DNA of 37,620 bases from Burkholderiales bacterium (GCA_947372225.1 CANBSV010000013.1:1-37620), one strand, 5' to 3'; positions 1 through 10,807 are shown, counted from the stretch's first letter. The notes: generated by a model not told the origin, from the sequence alone. Numbers and translations: made by a program.

Positions 1-1
1 C

Positions 2-751
2 TTGCGCAACGAGCGCCCGCACGAGATCGTCATCGTCGACTGGCGCATGCCTCAGATGGACGGTTTCGAGACCGCGCAACAGATTCACGCCACCGCCACC
101 GCATACGCCCAAAGCACTGGGACGAAGGCCGCGTTGCCGTTCATCATCGTGGTCACGTCCTTCGGATCCGAAGAAGTCATGTCCAGCGCCCACGTGGCTG
201 GCGTGCCGGTGAATGCTGCGCTTGGCAAGCCGTTCACGATGTCGGGCCTGCAAGGTGCACTGGCGCGAGCCTTGGGAACCCACGAGGTCGGCGATGCGAC
301 GCCTGCACCTCAACCGGTGCCAGCCGCGCGGGCCGATGCCCCGTCCGGAGCGCTGTCGCTCAGAGGCCGGCGTGTCCTGGTGGTGGAAGACAACGAGTTC
401 AACCAGGAGCTCGTGTGCATCGTGCTTGAAATGGACGGCGCGATCGTGGAAGTTGCGACGGACGGCGCCCAGGCGCTGGAGCGGCTGTCTCGCGAGCCGC
501 GCTTCGACGTGGTGCTGATGGACTGCCAGATGCCGGTGATGGACGGCTACGCCGCCACGAGGCGCATCCGCGAGCGCCCCGAGCTCGCCGGGCTGCTGGT
601 GGTGGCGCTGACCGCCGAAGTGACCGAGGATGGCCTTCGAAAGATTCAGGAGGCCGGCATGGACGACCGCATCGCCAAGCCCTTCGATCCCCCGGCCCTG
701 GTGGCCAGGCTGGCGCGGCTCATCAGTGAGAGAAGGCAGGCACAAGCATGA
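2..751 (+). CDS. Tandem receiver-domain signalling protein, C-terminal part (hybrid histidine kinase or dual-REC regulator), 5' partial
   Basis: The reading frame is open to the left edge, so the true start lies outside the window. Two CheY-like receiver domains are visible in 249 residues. The first lacks its N-terminal strand but keeps the phosphoacceptor Asp13 (VDWRMPQMDG), the Thr/Ser position (VTSFG) and Lys76 (GKPFT). The second is complete: acidic pair E129/D130 (VVEDNEFN), phosphoacceptor D174 (LMDCQMPVMDG), T204 and K226 (AKPFDPP). An Ala/Pro-rich linker of about 25 residues separates them. The second domain runs to the C-terminus with no output domain. That layout fits the tail of a hybrid sensor kinase better than a DNA-binding regulator, but the kinase core is not visible. 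The stop overlaps the serB start as ATGA, suggesting cotranscription. Confidence 0.85.
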   Translation: MRNERPHEIVIVDWRMPQMDGFETAQQIHATATAYAQSTGTKAALPFIIVVTSFGSEEVMSSAHVAGVPVNAALGKPFTMSGLQGALARALGTHEVGDATPAPQPVPAARADAPSGALSLRGRRVLVVEDNEFNQELVCIVLEMDGAIVEVATDGAQALERLSREPRFDVVLMDCQMPVMDGYAATRRIRERPELAGLLVVALTAEVTEDGLRKIQEAGMDDRIAKPFDPPALVARLARLISERRQAQA

Positions 752-1452
752 GCGGGATGCCGGGCCTGGTCGTTGAAGGTGTGCGCGATGGTCTGCGCCT
801 GAGCGACTTCAAGCTGATCGCATTCGACATGGATTCGACGCTGATCAACATCGAATGCGTCGACGAGATCGCCGATGCCGCGGGGCGGAAAGCCGAGGTG
901 GCGGCGATCACCGAGGCTGCCATGCGAGGCGAAATCACCGACTACAAGGACAGCCTGCGCCGCCGCGTGGCGCTGCTCGAAGGCGTGCCGGTGGCTGCGT
1001 TGCAGCAGGTGTACGAGCAGCGGCTGCAGCTCAATCCGGGTGCCGAATCACTGGTTCAGGCCTGCCAGCGGGCCGGTCTGAAGACGCTGCTGGTGTCGGG
1101 TGGCTTCACCTTCTTCACCGACCGCATCCGGGATCGGCTGCGACTGGATGCGGCGCGCTCCAACGTGCTCGCGGTCGAGGCCGGCGTGCTCACAGGGCGC
1201 ATGGTGGATCAGCCCTGGGGCGACATCTGCGATGGCGAGGAAAAGCGCCGCACGCTGCTGGCCACGTGCACTGAGATGGGCATCAGCCCCGCGCAATCCA
1301 TTGCCGTCGGAGACGGCGCCAACGACCTGCCGATGATGGGCGTGGCGGGCCTGTCGGTGGCCTATCACGCCAAGCCGCGCGTGCGCGAGCAGGCGATGGT
1401 GGCGATCAACGAAGGCGGCCTGGACCGCCTGCTCGAGGTGTTGGGCGCCTGA
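748..1452 (+). CDS. serB: Phosphoserine phosphatase SerB
   Basis: Hydrolyses O-phosphoserine to serine, the last step of serine synthesis from 3-phosphoglycerate, in the cytoplasm. All HAD-family motifs are present: motif I FDMDSTLIN with nucleophile D27 and D29, motif II VSGGFT with S117, Lys166 of motif III, and motif IV GDGANDLPM with D189 and D193. The E/R-containing cap segment follows motif I (NIECVDEIAD). At 234 aa it is a short SerB: the N-terminal ACT-like region of the longer enterobacterial form is absent. The ATG overlaps the stop of the upstream receiver protein by ATGA. It ends seven bases before the convergent rraA stop. Confidence 0.93.
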   Translation: MSGMPGLVVEGVRDGLRLSDFKLIAFDMDSTLINIECVDEIADAAGRKAEVAAITEAAMRGEITDYKDSLRRRVALLEGVPVAALQQVYEQRLQLNPGAESLVQACQRAGLKTLLVSGGFTFFTDRIRDRLRLDAARSNVLAVEAGVLTGRMVDQPWGDICDGEEKRRTLLATCTEMGISPAQSIAVGDGANDLPMMGVAGLSVAYHAKPRVREQAMVAINEGGLDRLLEVLGA

Positions 1453-1458
1453 GCCGGC

Positions 1459-1977
1459 TCACACCGGCGCGCTCAGTACCACGATGCCGTCCTCGTCGGC
1501 CACCAGCCATTCGCCGGGACGCACGGTGACCCCCTGAATCTGCACCACCACGTCGCGCAGGCCCTGGTTCTTGCGGTCGGTGGGCAGTGGCATCAAGCCC
1601 AGCGCGCGTATGCCCACATCGGCGGCGGCGAGCTCAGCGGTGTCGCGCACGCAGCCATCGACCACCACGCCGGCCCAGCCGTTTTTGGCCGCACCCGCGG
1701 CGATGTTGCCGCCGACCAGCGCTCGTCGCAGCGAGCCGCCACCGTCGACCACCAGCACGCGGCCGGCACCGGGCTCTTCGAGCGCAGCCTTGACCACCGA
1801 GTTGTCGTCCAGACAGCGCACGGTGCTCACCGGCCCCGCAAAGCGCACCCGCGCGCCGTAGTTCTTGAACACCGGCGGCAGTGCACGAAAGGCACCGCTG
1901 GTGTCGTTCTTGAATTGGTCACCCAGATCGCAGGTGTTGGCGGACGGCTGGTTTGAAGGGGGGTTGGCAGCGTTCAT
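1459..1977 (-). CDS. rraA: RraA family protein (RNase E regulator / HMG aldolase fold)
   Basis: 172 aa from ATG at 1977. The family includes RraA, which binds RNase E and damps RNA decay, and metal-dependent class II 4-hydroxy-4-methyl-2-oxoglutarate aldolases. The fold signatures are VVDGGGSLRRALVGGN (about 77-91) and VVVDGCVRDTAEL (about 104-116). R111 and D112 sit at the pyruvate/metal-binding pair of the aldolases, so catalysis cannot be excluded. The C-terminal strand pair LVADEDGIVVL is typical of the family. The frame is open further upstream, but homology starts after ATG 1977. It lies 91 bp downstream of the MFS gene on the same strand and is convergent with serB. Which of the two family roles applies is unresolved. 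Confidence 0.85.
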   Translation of the reverse strand: MNAANPPSNQPSANTCDLGDQFKNDTSGAFRALPPVFKNYGARVRFAGPVSTVRCLDDNSVVKAALEEPGAGRVLVVDGGGSLRRALVGGNIAAGAAKNGWAGVVVDGCVRDTAELAAADVGIRALGLMPLPTDRKNQGLRDVVVQIQGVTVRPGEWLVADEDGIVVLSAPV

Positions 1978-2068
1978 GGCATGGACGTGAGGGGTGAAGG
2001 CCCGCACTGTGCCATGCCACGCGCCCATCCCGTCGCGGCCGGTGCGGGCCATCGGCACTCGGGGGATG

Positions 2069-3343
2069 TCAGGTCGCGAGGCTCGAGGCAGCGCTGCGCT
2101 GGCGGTGGATGCCAGATCCGACGGCAGCGGCGGACAACACGCCCAGCGCCAGCGCGAGTGCCGAACCATAGAACACGCCTTGCGGCCAGCCGTGGTCGAG
2201 CAGCGCTCCAAACACCGGCGCGGCCAATGCAAAGCCGAGGTCCAGCGCCGAATACACCGTGCCATACACCCGACCGGTGGCCCCCGGCGGCGCAGCTCGC
2301 TTGATGAGCATGTCGCGCGACGGGCCGGCGATGCCGGTCCCAAAGCCTGCCACGGCCGCCAGCACCACGGCCATCAAACCGCTCACCAGGCCTGTGCCTA
2401 CCAGCACCAGCAGTGCGGCCGAGCCCAGAAGGCACGGGCTGATGATGCGTTCCAGTCGCTCGCTGCGCGCCACCAGAAAGCCGCCGATCACGATGCCCAC
2501 CGCGCCGAACAGCATGTAGCCGGTGACCACGAGCGAGGTGGTCGACAGCGGCAGCCCCACCATCGTGTGCAGCGCCGGACTGGCAAAGCTCTGGATGGCG
2601 CTCAGCGCGCAGGTCGACCAGAAGAAAAACGAAAAACACAGCCACACCGAAGGCAACCGCAGGAACGCCATCGGATGCTCTGGCGCAACGGCCACAGCGC
2701 CGTTCGCCGCAGGGTTCGACACCGGCGCAGCCTGAACGCCGCGGTCGTCGATCGCATCGCGCTGCCACCACAGCACCGCCAGCACCACGATCGCCAGCAG
2801 CGCAGCGCACAACGCCGCACCCCGCCAGGAGTCGAACGTGACGGCCAGCCCGGTCAGGAACACCGGCGCCAAGGCCCAGCCCAGATTGCCGGTGAGCCCA
2901 TGCACGCTGAAGGCGTGTCCCAAACGCTGTGGCGAAACGCGGCGGTTCAAGATGGTGAAGTCGGCCGGATGGAACGGGCAATTGCCCAGGCCCGCCAGCG
3001 CGGCAGCCAGCACCAGGCCGCTGAACCCCGTGGCCATCGACAAGGCCACCCCCGCCAGGGCAAAGCACGCCATCGCAGCGAACAGCACCGGCCGTGCGCC
3101 GATGCGGTCCACCACAAAGCCCGCCATGGCCTGCCCGGTGCCCGAAACGACGAACAACGTGGTCACCAGCAGGCCGAGTTGGGCATAGCTGAAGCCGAAG
3201 TCACGAATGAACATTGGAAACAGCGGGGGCAGCAGCAGATGGAAAAAATGCGATGTGCCATGCGCCAGACCGACCAGCGAAATGGTGCGGACGTCTTCGC
3301 GCAAGTGAGCGTCGTAGGCCTCGGGGGGCAGTGGTCGGTTCAT
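2069..3343 (-). CDS. Major facilitator superfamily transporter
   Basis: 424 aa from ATG at 3343. A polytopic inner-membrane protein with about 12 hydrophobic segments and a central hydrophilic loop (about 190-215). The MFS loop 2-3 motif is visible as DRIGAR (about 79-84), and a GxLxD-like repeat occurs in the second half (RSERLERI). The N-terminal segment (LAHGTSHFFHLLLPPLFPMF) resembles the drug-efflux branch that includes fosmidomycin-resistance-type proteins. The substrate cannot be told from sequence. The frame extends upstream to 3634, but that part reads over the divergent intergenic region and is low-complexity, so the internal ATG was chosen. The rraA gene follows 91 bp downstream. 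Confidence 0.85.
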   Translation of the reverse strand: MNRPLPPEAYDAHLREDVRTISLVGLAHGTSHFFHLLLPPLFPMFIRDFGFSYAQLGLLVTTLFVVSGTGQAMAGFVVDRIGARPVLFAAMACFALAGVALSMATGFSGLVLAAALAGLGNCPFHPADFTILNRRVSPQRLGHAFSVHGLTGNLGWALAPVFLTGLAVTFDSWRGAALCAALLAIVVLAVLWWQRDAIDDRGVQAAPVSNPAANGAVAVAPEHPMAFLRLPSVWLCFSFFFWSTCALSAIQSFASPALHTMVGLPLSTTSLVVTGYMLFGAVGIVIGGFLVARSERLERIISPCLLGSAALLVLVGTGLVSGLMAVVLAAVAGFGTGIAGPSRDMLIKRAAPPGATGRVYGTVYSALDLGFALAAPVFGALLDHGWPQGVFYGSALALALGVLSAAAVGSGIHRQRSAASSLAT

Positions 3344-3539
3344 CAGAAGGCCTTGAGGTGCGGTCGGCGGCACCGGCGCACAGTCGCCCTGCCGCGCGGG
3401 AGCCACACGCAAGGTTGATTGTCGACCAGCCCCGCTCGGGTCGTCGACCGGCTGTGGCCAGCGACAGCCCGCGCCCCCGACGAACGCAGATAATCGCGGA
3501 CGCGCAACAGGCGCCCGATCCAGTTTTTCACGGAGTCCC

Positions 3540-3986
3540 ATGAGCCCGCTCAACCCATTCGAACAACAAGTTCTCGACGCATTCCTCAAAGGCAACCAGC
3601 CCGAACTCGCCGTCTTGCGCAAGCAGATTGACAAGATTCAGGTGAAGGCCCGCACGCACACGGGCGTGGGCTGCTTCGTCGACTTCCAGTTGCCACCCAC
3701 TGCCGCACGTGTCACACCCGCCGAAATGGCGTTTGGCGACGTGAACATCGAAGTCGAAGGCGTGACGGCGCCGGTGCAAGCGCTGCTGTACGTGATCGGC
3801 GGGGCCATCCACTTCCTCGAGATTGCCGCCGACGAAGGCGAGTGGCCCAAGGAGCCCGTGCTCACGCGCATCAATTACCTCAAGTCGGTGGAGGTTCCAG
3901 GCGGCTTCGACCTGGTGCCCAGCGATGAACGTGACCCTACCGCGCTCAAGCACTCGCTGGCCGGTCGCCAAGGCCAGAAAAAGTAA
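3540..3986 (+). CDS. Conserved hypothetical protein, coupled to nadA
   Basis: 148 aa, soluble, with no signal peptide or membrane segment. ATG at 3540 has a good ribosome site (GGAG at 3532-3535). The stop is three bases before the nadA ATG, which implies cotranslation. It has an N-terminal helical stretch (FEQQVLDAFLKGNQPELAVLR), then a mixed alpha/beta part with a GVGCFVDF strand and a GDVNIEVEG strand near residues 75-85. I associate this pattern (FTGVG.., GD...EV.G) with a widespread uncharacterised bacterial family, from memory only. No catalytic motif is evident, and the single Cys is not in a metal-site context. Position suggests, but does not show, a link to NAD synthesis. Confidence 0.7.
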   Translation: MSPLNPFEQQVLDAFLKGNQPELAVLRKQIDKIQVKARTHTGVGCFVDFQLPPTAARVTPAEMAFGDVNIEVEGVTAPVQALLYVIGGAIHFLEIAADEGEWPKEPVLTRINYLKSVEVPGGFDLVPSDERDPTALKHSLAGRQGQKK

Positions 3987-3989
3987 GGA

Positions 3990-5096
3990 ATGACCCAGAC
4001 CCTGTTCGACTACACGCGGCAAGATGCCCGTGGCGCGTGCAGCACCGCGCAGGCCTGGGCCAAGGTTCCAACGGCGTTGTCCGTGCCCGAACGCGCCGCA
4101 CTCAAGGCTCGCGCGGCCGCGCTGCTCAAACAGCACGACGCGGTGCTGGTGGCGCATTACTACGTCGACGGTGATTTGCAGGATCTGGCGCTCGAGACCG
4201 GCGGCTGCGTGTCCGATTCGCTGGAGATGGCGCGCTTCGGACGTGACCACGCAGGCCGCACCTTGGTGGTGGCCGGCGTGCGCTTCATGGGCGAGAGCGC
4301 CAAGATCCTCAGCCCCGCCAAGCGCGTGCTGATGCCCGACCTGGACGCGACCTGCTCGCTCGACCTGGGCTGCCCGCCCGACGCTTTTGCACAGTTCTGC
4401 GACGCGCACCCCGATCGCACGGTGGTGGTCTACGCCAACACCAGCGCCGCCGTGAAGGCGCGTGCCGACTGGATGGTGACCAGCTCATGCGCGCTGTCCA
4501 TCGTGCAGCACCTGAAGGACCAGGGCCAGAAGATCCTGTGGGCGCCCGACCGCCATCTGGGGCGCTACATCGAGCAGCAAACCGGCGCCGACATGCTGAT
4601 GTGGAACGGCGAGTGCATCGTGCACGACGAGTTCAAGGGCGTCGAGCTCGAACTGCTCAAGGCCCGACATCCCGACGCCGTGGTGCTGGTGCACCCCGAA
4701 TCACCCGAGGCGGTGGTCAAGCTGGCCGATGTCGTGGGTTCGACCACGCAACTGCTCAATGCGGTGACCTCGATGGACGCGCAGACCTTCATCGTGGCCA
4801 CCGACAACGCGCTGATGCACCGCATGCGCCAGCTCGCACCCGCCAAAACGTTGCTTGAAGCCCCCACCGCCGGCGACAGCGCCACGTGCAAGAGCTGCGC
4901 GCACTGCCCGTGGATGGCGATGAACGCGCTGCAAGGCGTGATCGATTGCCTGGAAACCGGTCGCGGCGAGATCGAGGTGGCCGAGCCGGTGCGTGCTCAA
5001 GCGCTGGGTTGCATCCAGCGCATGCTCGATTTCGTGGCCAGCCGCCCCGCAGCCACGCGCGCCGGCGCTCTGGTGCCCAAGATCGGCGCGGCCTGA
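3990..5096 (+). CDS. nadA: Quinolinate synthase NadA
   Basis: Condenses iminoaspartate (from NadB) with dihydroxyacetone phosphate to quinolinate, using an oxygen-sensitive [4Fe-4S] cluster. 368 aa. The three cluster ligands can be placed as C122 (DATCSLDLGC), C209 (NGECIVHDE) and C306 in the C-terminal CKSCAHC motif, offset by nine residues from the E. coli ligands. Other family blocks are AHYYVDGDLQDLA, GVRFMGESAKIL, YANTSAAVKA and WAPDRHLGRYI. It lies between a coupled small unknown gene and nadC, 17 bp downstream. Confidence 0.96.
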   Translation: MTQTLFDYTRQDARGACSTAQAWAKVPTALSVPERAALKARAAALLKQHDAVLVAHYYVDGDLQDLALETGGCVSDSLEMARFGRDHAGRTLVVAGVRFMGESAKILSPAKRVLMPDLDATCSLDLGCPPDAFAQFCDAHPDRTVVVYANTSAAVKARADWMVTSSCALSIVQHLKDQGQKILWAPDRHLGRYIEQQTGADMLMWNGECIVHDEFKGVELELLKARHPDAVVLVHPESPEAVVKLADVVGSTTQLLNAVTSMDAQTFIVATDNALMHRMRQLAPAKTLLEAPTAGDSATCKSCAHCPWMAMNALQGVIDCLETGRGEIEVAEPVRAQALGCIQRMLDFVASRPAATRAGALVPKIGAA

Positions 5097-5113
5097 GCGC
5101 GCTGCCTGACCCG

Positions 5114-5980
5114 ATGTTCGACACCAACGAAACCCTCGAAGCCGCGCGAGAGCGCAACGTGCGCGACGCGCTGATGGAAGACATCGGCCGCGGTGACTGG
5201 ACGGCGCAATTGGTGCCCGCGGGCCGGCGCGTGAAGGCCCGCGTGCTGGTGCGCGAAGACGCCGTGCTGTGCGGACGCGACTGGTTCGACGCTTGCCTGG
5301 CCGCACTCGATGCCACCGCGCACGTGGACTGGCATGTCGCCGAAGGCGCGCCCATGTCGGCCGACACGCTGGTGTGCCACATCGAGGCCGACGCGCGCGC
5401 GCTGCTGTCGGCCGAGCGCCCTGCCCTCAACTTTTTGCAGTTGCTGTCGGCCACCGCCACGCTCACGCGCCGCCACGTCGATGCCATCGCCGGCGCCAGC
5501 CCCAACCCGCGCGGCTGCGTGATCCTCGACACCCGCAAGACGCTGCCCGGCCTGCGTCAGGCCCAAAAGTACGCGGTGCGCACGGGCGGCGGCAGCAACC
5601 AGCGCCTGGCGCTGTGGCACGGCATCCTGATCAAGGAAAACCACATCGCCGCCGCCGGTGGCGTGGCCGCGGCACTGCGCAATGCGCAGGCGCTGCGCGC
5701 TGGCGTGGACATCCAGATCGAGGTCGAGTCGCTCGAACAACTGGCCGAGGCGCTGGCCGCCGGTGCTACCAGCGTGCTGCTCGACAACTTCGATCTGCCG
5801 CGCATGCGCGAAGCCGTGGCACTCAATGCGCAACGTGCGTTGCTCGAGGTGTCGGGCGGCGTGGCGCTGGATCAGGTGCGCGACATCGCCGCCACCGGCG
5901 TCGATCGCATCTCGATCGGCCGATTGACCAAGGACGTGCGGGCGACCGACTACTCGATGCGGGTGCTGTCGGCGTTCTGA
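5114..5980 (+). CDS. nadC: Nicotinate-nucleotide pyrophosphorylase (carboxylating) NadC
   Basis: Converts quinolinate plus PRPP to nicotinate mononucleotide, CO2 and PPi, the third step of de novo NAD synthesis. 288 aa, normal for the family. Landmarks: ERPALNFLQ (about 101-109), the substrate-binding LDTRKTLPGLR (138-148), GGGSNQRL, IKENHI (173-178) and the C-terminal (beta/alpha) barrel repeats EVESLEQL, VLLDNF, EVSGGV and ISIGRLTK. The ATG at 5114 gives the full N-terminal helix. An upstream in-frame extension overlaps nadA and was rejected. Together with nadA and the facing nadB it completes the aspartate-to-NaMN route. Confidence 0.96.
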   Translation: MFDTNETLEAARERNVRDALMEDIGRGDWTAQLVPAGRRVKARVLVREDAVLCGRDWFDACLAALDATAHVDWHVAEGAPMSADTLVCHIEADARALLSAERPALNFLQLLSATATLTRRHVDAIAGASPNPRGCVILDTRKTLPGLRQAQKYAVRTGGGSNQRLALWHGILIKENHIAAAGGVAAALRNAQALRAGVDIQIEVESLEQLAEALAAGATSVLLDNFDLPRMREAVALNAQRALLEVSGGVALDQVRDIAATGVDRISIGRLTKDVRATDYSMRVLSAF

Positions 5981-6100
5981 AGCGTCTGCGGGTGTGGCAT
6001 TGGCACGCATCTGGGCCGGACTTCGGGTGTTGTTCGGGGGCTGGACGGCCCCGGGCGGGTCCACACTTCGGGTCAAGCCGTGACCTGGAGCGATACGCCG

Positions 6101-6388
6101 ATGAACAGCATGTTCGACACCATCCACAACCACCACGAGCGTCTGGTGCTCGATGCCGTGCTCGCCGCTGCGCCCAACTTCGCACACCTGAACGAACCGC
6201 CCATCATGGCCGACGTCGCCTGTGTGGCGCTCAATCGCCTGCCACCACGCTACATCCGCCACGAGGTCGATTACGCGTTCTATCTGACCGAGCGCGAGCG
6301 CGCCCAGAACGAGGCGGCCATCGCCGAGGCCGTGTCCTTCGCGTTCGAATTCGTGCAGGCCAAGGTGCTCCTGCGCGCGCGTCGCTGA
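6101..6388 (+). CDS. ComFB-like small protein
   Basis: 95 aa from ATG 6101, with GGAG at 6087-6090. A GTG at 6080 in frame would add seven residues. The core ACVALNRLPPRYIRHEVDYAFYLTERE (residues about 41-67) matches the conserved block of the late-competence ComFB family (ALNRLPPKY...). N-terminal NHHERLVLDAVL forms the expected first helix. The paired Cys motif of many ComFB proteins is reduced here to a single Cys. Family members have been linked to c-di-GMP binding in cyanobacteria, but the function in proteobacteria is unclear. It sits 120 bp after nadC, so cotranscription is possible, and is convergent with nadB. Confidence 0.75.
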   Translation: MNSMFDTIHNHHERLVLDAVLAAAPNFAHLNEPPIMADVACVALNRLPPRYIRHEVDYAFYLTERERAQNEAAIAEAVSFAFEFVQAKVLLRARR

Positions 6389-6390
6389 GC

Positions 6391-6415
6391 GAAGCGCCCA
6401 CGCGCCGGGGGCTTC
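6391..6415. terminator. Hairpin between convergent comFB-like gene and nadB
   Basis: GAAGC-(G)-CCC pairs with GGG-GCTTC across an 8-nt loop, giving an 8-bp stem with a one-base bulge. It lies in the 25-bp convergent gap and just overlaps the nadB stop. No T-tract is present on either strand, so termination activity is only a possibility. Confidence 0.35.
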
Positions 6416-8069
6416 AGGCGCTCAACCCGTTGGTCTTGGGCTTCTTGCCGCTGCGCAAGGTGCGCATGAGCACCGTCGGGAAACTCACCGGCAGCGTGAA
6501 CGGGTAATCGCGGCTGTAGTGCAGTCCGCGGCTCTCATGGCGCATCGACGCCGAACGCACGATCAGCTCGGCGCAATCGACCAGGTTGCGCAACTCCAGC
6601 AAATCGCGGTTGACGCGGAAGTTGGCGTAGTAATCGTCGATCTCGCTGCGCAACAGCTTGATGCGATGCAACGCCCGCTCGAGCCGCTTGGTCGTGCGCA
6701 CGATGCCCACGTAGTTCCACATCAGCAAACGCAACTCGTCCCAGTTGTGGGCGATCACCACCTGCTCGTCGGCGTTTTCGACCTGGCTCTCGTCCCAGGC
6801 CGGCGGCTGCGGAGCACCGCTCGCCTGCAGACCATGGATGTGCTGCGCGCAGGTGCGCCCGAGCACCACGCACTCGAGCAGCGAGTTGCTGGCCAGCCGG
6901 TTGGCGCCGTGCAGGCCGGTGTAGCTGGTCTCACCCACCGCGTACAGACCCGGCACATCACTGCGGCCTTGCAGGTCCGTGACCACGCCGCCGCACGTGT
7001 AGTGCGCTGCGGGCACCACCGGAATGGGCTGCCGAGCGATGTCGATGCCCAGCGCCAGGCAACGCGCATGAATGGTCGGGAAGTGTTCCTTCAGGAAATC
7101 TTCGCCCAGATGCGTGGCGTCCAGCCACACATGGTCAAGACCGTGCTTTTTCATCTCGAAGTCGATGGCGCGCGCCACGATGTCGCGCGGCGCGAGCTCC
7201 AGCCGCTCGTCGTGCGCAGCCATGAAGCGCTCGCCGAAGCCCGCGCCGATACCGGGCAGCCGCAGGTGTGCGCCTTCGCCACGCAGCGCCTCGGTGATGA
7301 GAAAACTGCGCTCTTGCGGGTGGTAGAGGCACGTCGGGTGGAACTGGATGAATTCCATGTTGGCGATGCGGCTGCCCGCGCGCCAGGCCATCGCGATGCC
7401 GTCGCCGGTGGCCGTGTCGGGTTTGCTGGTGTAGCGGTAGACCTTGCCCACCCCACCCGTGGCCAGCACCACCGCATGCGAGGCCAGCGTCTCCACGCGC
7501 TGGCTGTCGATGTCGAGTGCGTAAATGCCGTAGCAACGGTTGGGTTCGTCGCGGTTCAGGTGGCGCGACGTGATCACATCGACCGCCATCCAGCGCTCGC
7601 GCACCTCGATGTTCGGGTGGCGCTTGACCTCGGCGAGCAGCGCGTCGTGAATGGCCTTGCCGGTGGCGTCGGCCGCGTGCGCGATGCGGCGCACCGCGTG
7701 GCCGCCTTCGCGCGTGAGGTGCAGCCCGAGGGGTCCGTCCGGGTCACCCGAAAACGGCACGCCGCGCTCGACCAGCCAGCCGATGGCCTCGGCGCTTTGC
7801 TCGGCGATGAACCGCGCGGTCTGCTCGTCGACGAGGCCGGCACCGGCGTCTTGCGTGTCATTGACGTGCAACTCGACGCTGTCGTCGCTGCCCAGCACGC
7901 CGACGATGCCGCCTTGTGCCCAGGCGGTGGCCGCTTCGGACAGGGAGCGCTTGGCCAGCACGATCACCCGATGCTCGGCCGCCAGGTGCAGCGCCACCGT
8001 CAGGCCCGCGAGTCCCGCGCCGATGATGACCACGGGGGCCGGCGCCACAGACTGCTCAGGCGCGGACAT
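6414..8069 (-). CDS. nadB: L-aspartate oxidase NadB
   Basis: FAD enzyme that oxidises L-aspartate to iminoaspartate, the first step of de novo NAD synthesis, supplying NadA. 551 aa from ATG 8069. A TTG at 8084 in frame would add five residues. The N-terminal dinucleotide motif is IIGAGLAGL (16-22), followed by the flavin-binding ATAWAQGGIVGV block. Further signatures are EFIQFHPTCLY, GEGAHLRLP, HYTCGGV, YAVGETSYTGLHGANRLASN and the C-terminal three-helix region of the succinate dehydrogenase/aspartate oxidase family. It is 84 bp downstream of clpB on the same strand and faces nadA-nadC. The divergence of nadB from nadAC means coordinate control would need a trans-acting factor; none is encoded here. 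Confidence 0.96.
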   Translation of the reverse strand: MSAPEQSVAPAPVVIIGAGLAGLTVALHLAAEHRVIVLAKRSLSEAATAWAQGGIVGVLGSDDSVELHVNDTQDAGAGLVDEQTARFIAEQSAEAIGWLVERGVPFSGDPDGPLGLHLTREGGHAVRRIAHAADATGKAIHDALLAEVKRHPNIEVRERWMAVDVITSRHLNRDEPNRCYGIYALDIDSQRVETLASHAVVLATGGVGKVYRYTSKPDTATGDGIAMAWRAGSRIANMEFIQFHPTCLYHPQERSFLITEALRGEGAHLRLPGIGAGFGERFMAAHDERLELAPRDIVARAIDFEMKKHGLDHVWLDATHLGEDFLKEHFPTIHARCLALGIDIARQPIPVVPAAHYTCGGVVTDLQGRSDVPGLYAVGETSYTGLHGANRLASNSLLECVVLGRTCAQHIHGLQASGAPQPPAWDESQVENADEQVVIAHNWDELRLLMWNYVGIVRTTKRLERALHRIKLLRSEIDDYYANFRVNRDLLELRNLVDCAELIVRSASMRHESRGLHYSRDYPFTLPVSFPTVLMRTLRSGKKPKTNGLSA

Positions 8070-8102
8070 GGCGCACGGTGGCAACGCGCTGGTCGCTGGC
8101 TC

Positions 8103-8143
8103 GGGGGGTGTTTTTCATCGGTCGATTCTATCGACCACCCCCC
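8103..8143. repeat. Nested inverted repeat between clpB and nadB
   Basis: An inner perfect 7-bp inverted repeat GGTCGAT-TCT-ATCGACC (8120-8136) is enclosed by GGGGGGT (8103-8109) and ACCCCCC (8137-8143). The outer arm is separated from the inner one by ten bases on the left and none on the right. It lies in the 84-bp gap just upstream of the nadB start on the minus strand. It could be a clpB terminator lacking a U-tract, a leader structure of nadB, or an operator. Confidence 0.4.
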
Positions 8144-8153
8144 AAAACCACGC

Positions 8154-10754
<2,601 letters not shown>

Positions 10755-10761
10755 CTGGTAA

Positions 10762-10768
10762 TTCCTCC
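10762..10768 (-). promoter_or_regulatory. clpB ribosome binding site
   Basis: On the minus strand GGAGGAA precedes the clpB ATG by about seven bases, a strong Shine-Dalgarno that fixes the start at 10754. Confidence 0.75.
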
Positions 10769-10780
10769 GATTGCAGCGAA

Positions 10781-10807
10781 GGTGAGGGGTTGAGATCGCA
10801 TTTCAAG
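10781..10807 (-). promoter_or_regulatory. Candidate sigma-32 (heat-shock) promoter of clpB
   Basis: On the minus strand CTTGAAA (10807-10801) is followed after 11 bases by CCCCTCACC (10789-10781). The sigma-32 consensus is CTTGAAA, 11-16 bases, then CCCCATnT, so the -35 is perfect and the -10 keeps the CCCC core. The start of transcription would lie just upstream of the ribosome site. The element is single-copy and placed exactly as expected for clpB. Confidence 0.7.

Noticed and set aside
1994..3418. A 474-codon plus-strand frame opposite the MFS gene
   Set aside because: Arg/Gln/His-rich, no hydrophobic or domain pattern; the minus strand encodes a regular membrane protein.
5981..6100. GGGGCT/GGCCCC hairpin after nadC as a terminator
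   Set aside because: Short stem, no T-tract, and the same strand continues into the ComFB-like gene; GC-rich chance pairing is likely.
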